From: Immundisolibacter sp.
GTDB lineage: Bacteria > Pseudomonadota > Gammaproteobacteria > Immundisolibacterales > Immundisolibacteraceae
DNA length: 14,432 bases
NCBI RefSeq assembly: GCF_041601295.1
Contig: NZ_JBFIII010000080.1
Location: forward strand, 1 to 14,432
Reading direction: 5' to 3'
The notes under the pieces are model-generated. The model saw only the letters and a program-made list of their open reading frames with translations, was not told the origin of the DNA and searched no databases. Of this stretch, positions 14,113 through 14,432 are shown one piece after another. Every line of letters starts with the position of its first letter. Position 1 is the stretch's first letter. Made by a program: the position numbers and the translations under genes.

Positions 14113-14432
14113 CAGGCGCCGACACGATCAAGCAGATACTGCAACAGCAGCCCCACGGGTCGGCCGGTGGCGGACTTTTCCTTGCCGCCCTTCCAGGCGG
14201 TGCCGGCAATGTCCAGATGCGCCCAGCGCAGCTTGTCGGTAAATGCGGACAAGAACGCCGCCGCGGTGATGGTGCCGGCCTCGCGGCCAGCCACGTTCGG
14301 CAGGTCGGCGAACGGACTCCGGAGCTGCTCCTTGTAGTCGTCCCACAGCGGCAGCTGCCAGGCCCGGTCGTGCGCGCTGCGGCCGGCGTCGAGCAGCGCG
14401 TCCATCAACTTCTGGTCGTTGCCCAGCAGGCC
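14112..14432 (-). CDS. pepA: Leucyl aminopeptidase (cytosol aminopeptidase), C-terminal 106 residues only
   Basis: The C-terminal end of PepA, a hexameric two-metal M17 aminopeptidase that removes N-terminal residues from peptides; in E. coli it also binds DNA in Xer recombination. The frame is open to the window edge, so the N-terminal domain and metal-binding residues lie outside. Visible segments match E. coli PepA in order: DRAWQLPLWDDYKEQLRSPF, then ADLPNVAGREAGTITAAAFL, and the hallmark KLRWAHLDIAGTAWKGG followed by ATGRPVGLLLQYLLDRVGA. There is no real start here: the ATG near 14405 is an internal methionine, and the frame continues upstream with conserved-looking residues (GLLGNDQKL). 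It is the first visible gene of the operon holC-hypothetical-valS. Confidence 0.95.
   Translation of the reverse strand, partial: GLLGNDQKLMDALLDAGRSAHDRAWQLPLWDDYKEQLRSPFADLPNVAGREAGTITAAAFLSAFTDKLRWAHLDIAGTAWKGGKEKSATGRPVGLLLQYLLDRVGA

Overview
This GC-rich window is chromosomal DNA, most probably from a gammaproteobacterium. The main evidence is the pepA-holC-hypothetical-valS cluster, a gene order known from Pseudomonas and Xanthomonas-type genomes, together with a CusABC copper/silver efflux operon very close to that of E. coli. The order or genus cannot be fixed from the sequence alone. Coding density is high and no stretch above 300 bases lacks a gene. No tRNA, rRNA, CRISPR array, IS element or phage gene was seen.

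Left part (1-4997, minus strand): a metal-efflux operon. It runs from a small cysteine-rich secreted protein (4997) through an outer-membrane channel (cusC-like) and a membrane-fusion protein (cusB) to the RND pump (cusA, cut by the window edge). The last three genes are joined by 4-base ATGA overlaps. The methionines that carry Cu(I)/Ag(I) through E. coli CusA and CusB are all present, so monovalent copper or silver is the likely substrate. No cusF is visible; the Cys-rich gene sits at the head of the operon instead.

Middle (5119-10040): a mosaic of single metabolic and signalling genes on both strands. These are a 2-keto-4-pentenoate hydratase / 4-oxalocrotonate decarboxylase family enzyme, a soluble GGEEF diguanylate cyclase, a small VOC-fold (glyoxalase-like) protein, class 1 fructose-1,6-bisphosphatase, a DsbA-fold 2-hydroxychromene-2-carboxylate isomerase-like protein and an NAD-type short-chain dehydrogenase. 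The hydratase/decarboxylase, isomerase and dehydrogenase all belong to families used in aromatic-ring catabolism. They do not form one complete pathway here, so a shared role is inference.

Right part (10156-14432, minus strand): a housekeeping operon, pepA (C-terminal end only), holC (DNA polymerase III chi), an acidic coiled-coil protein of unknown function, and valS.

The most unusual signal is a clean 63-bp in-frame insertion in valS (12526-12588). It is built almost wholly of inverted repeats and adds 21 residues to valyl-tRNA synthetase at a point where the E. coli enzyme has none. It looks like a small palindromic element that has entered a protein gene. Two strong hairpins lie between the SDR gene and valS (10091-10123 and 10135-10153), and a two-tier stem lies between the Cys-rich gene and cusC (4591-4637).
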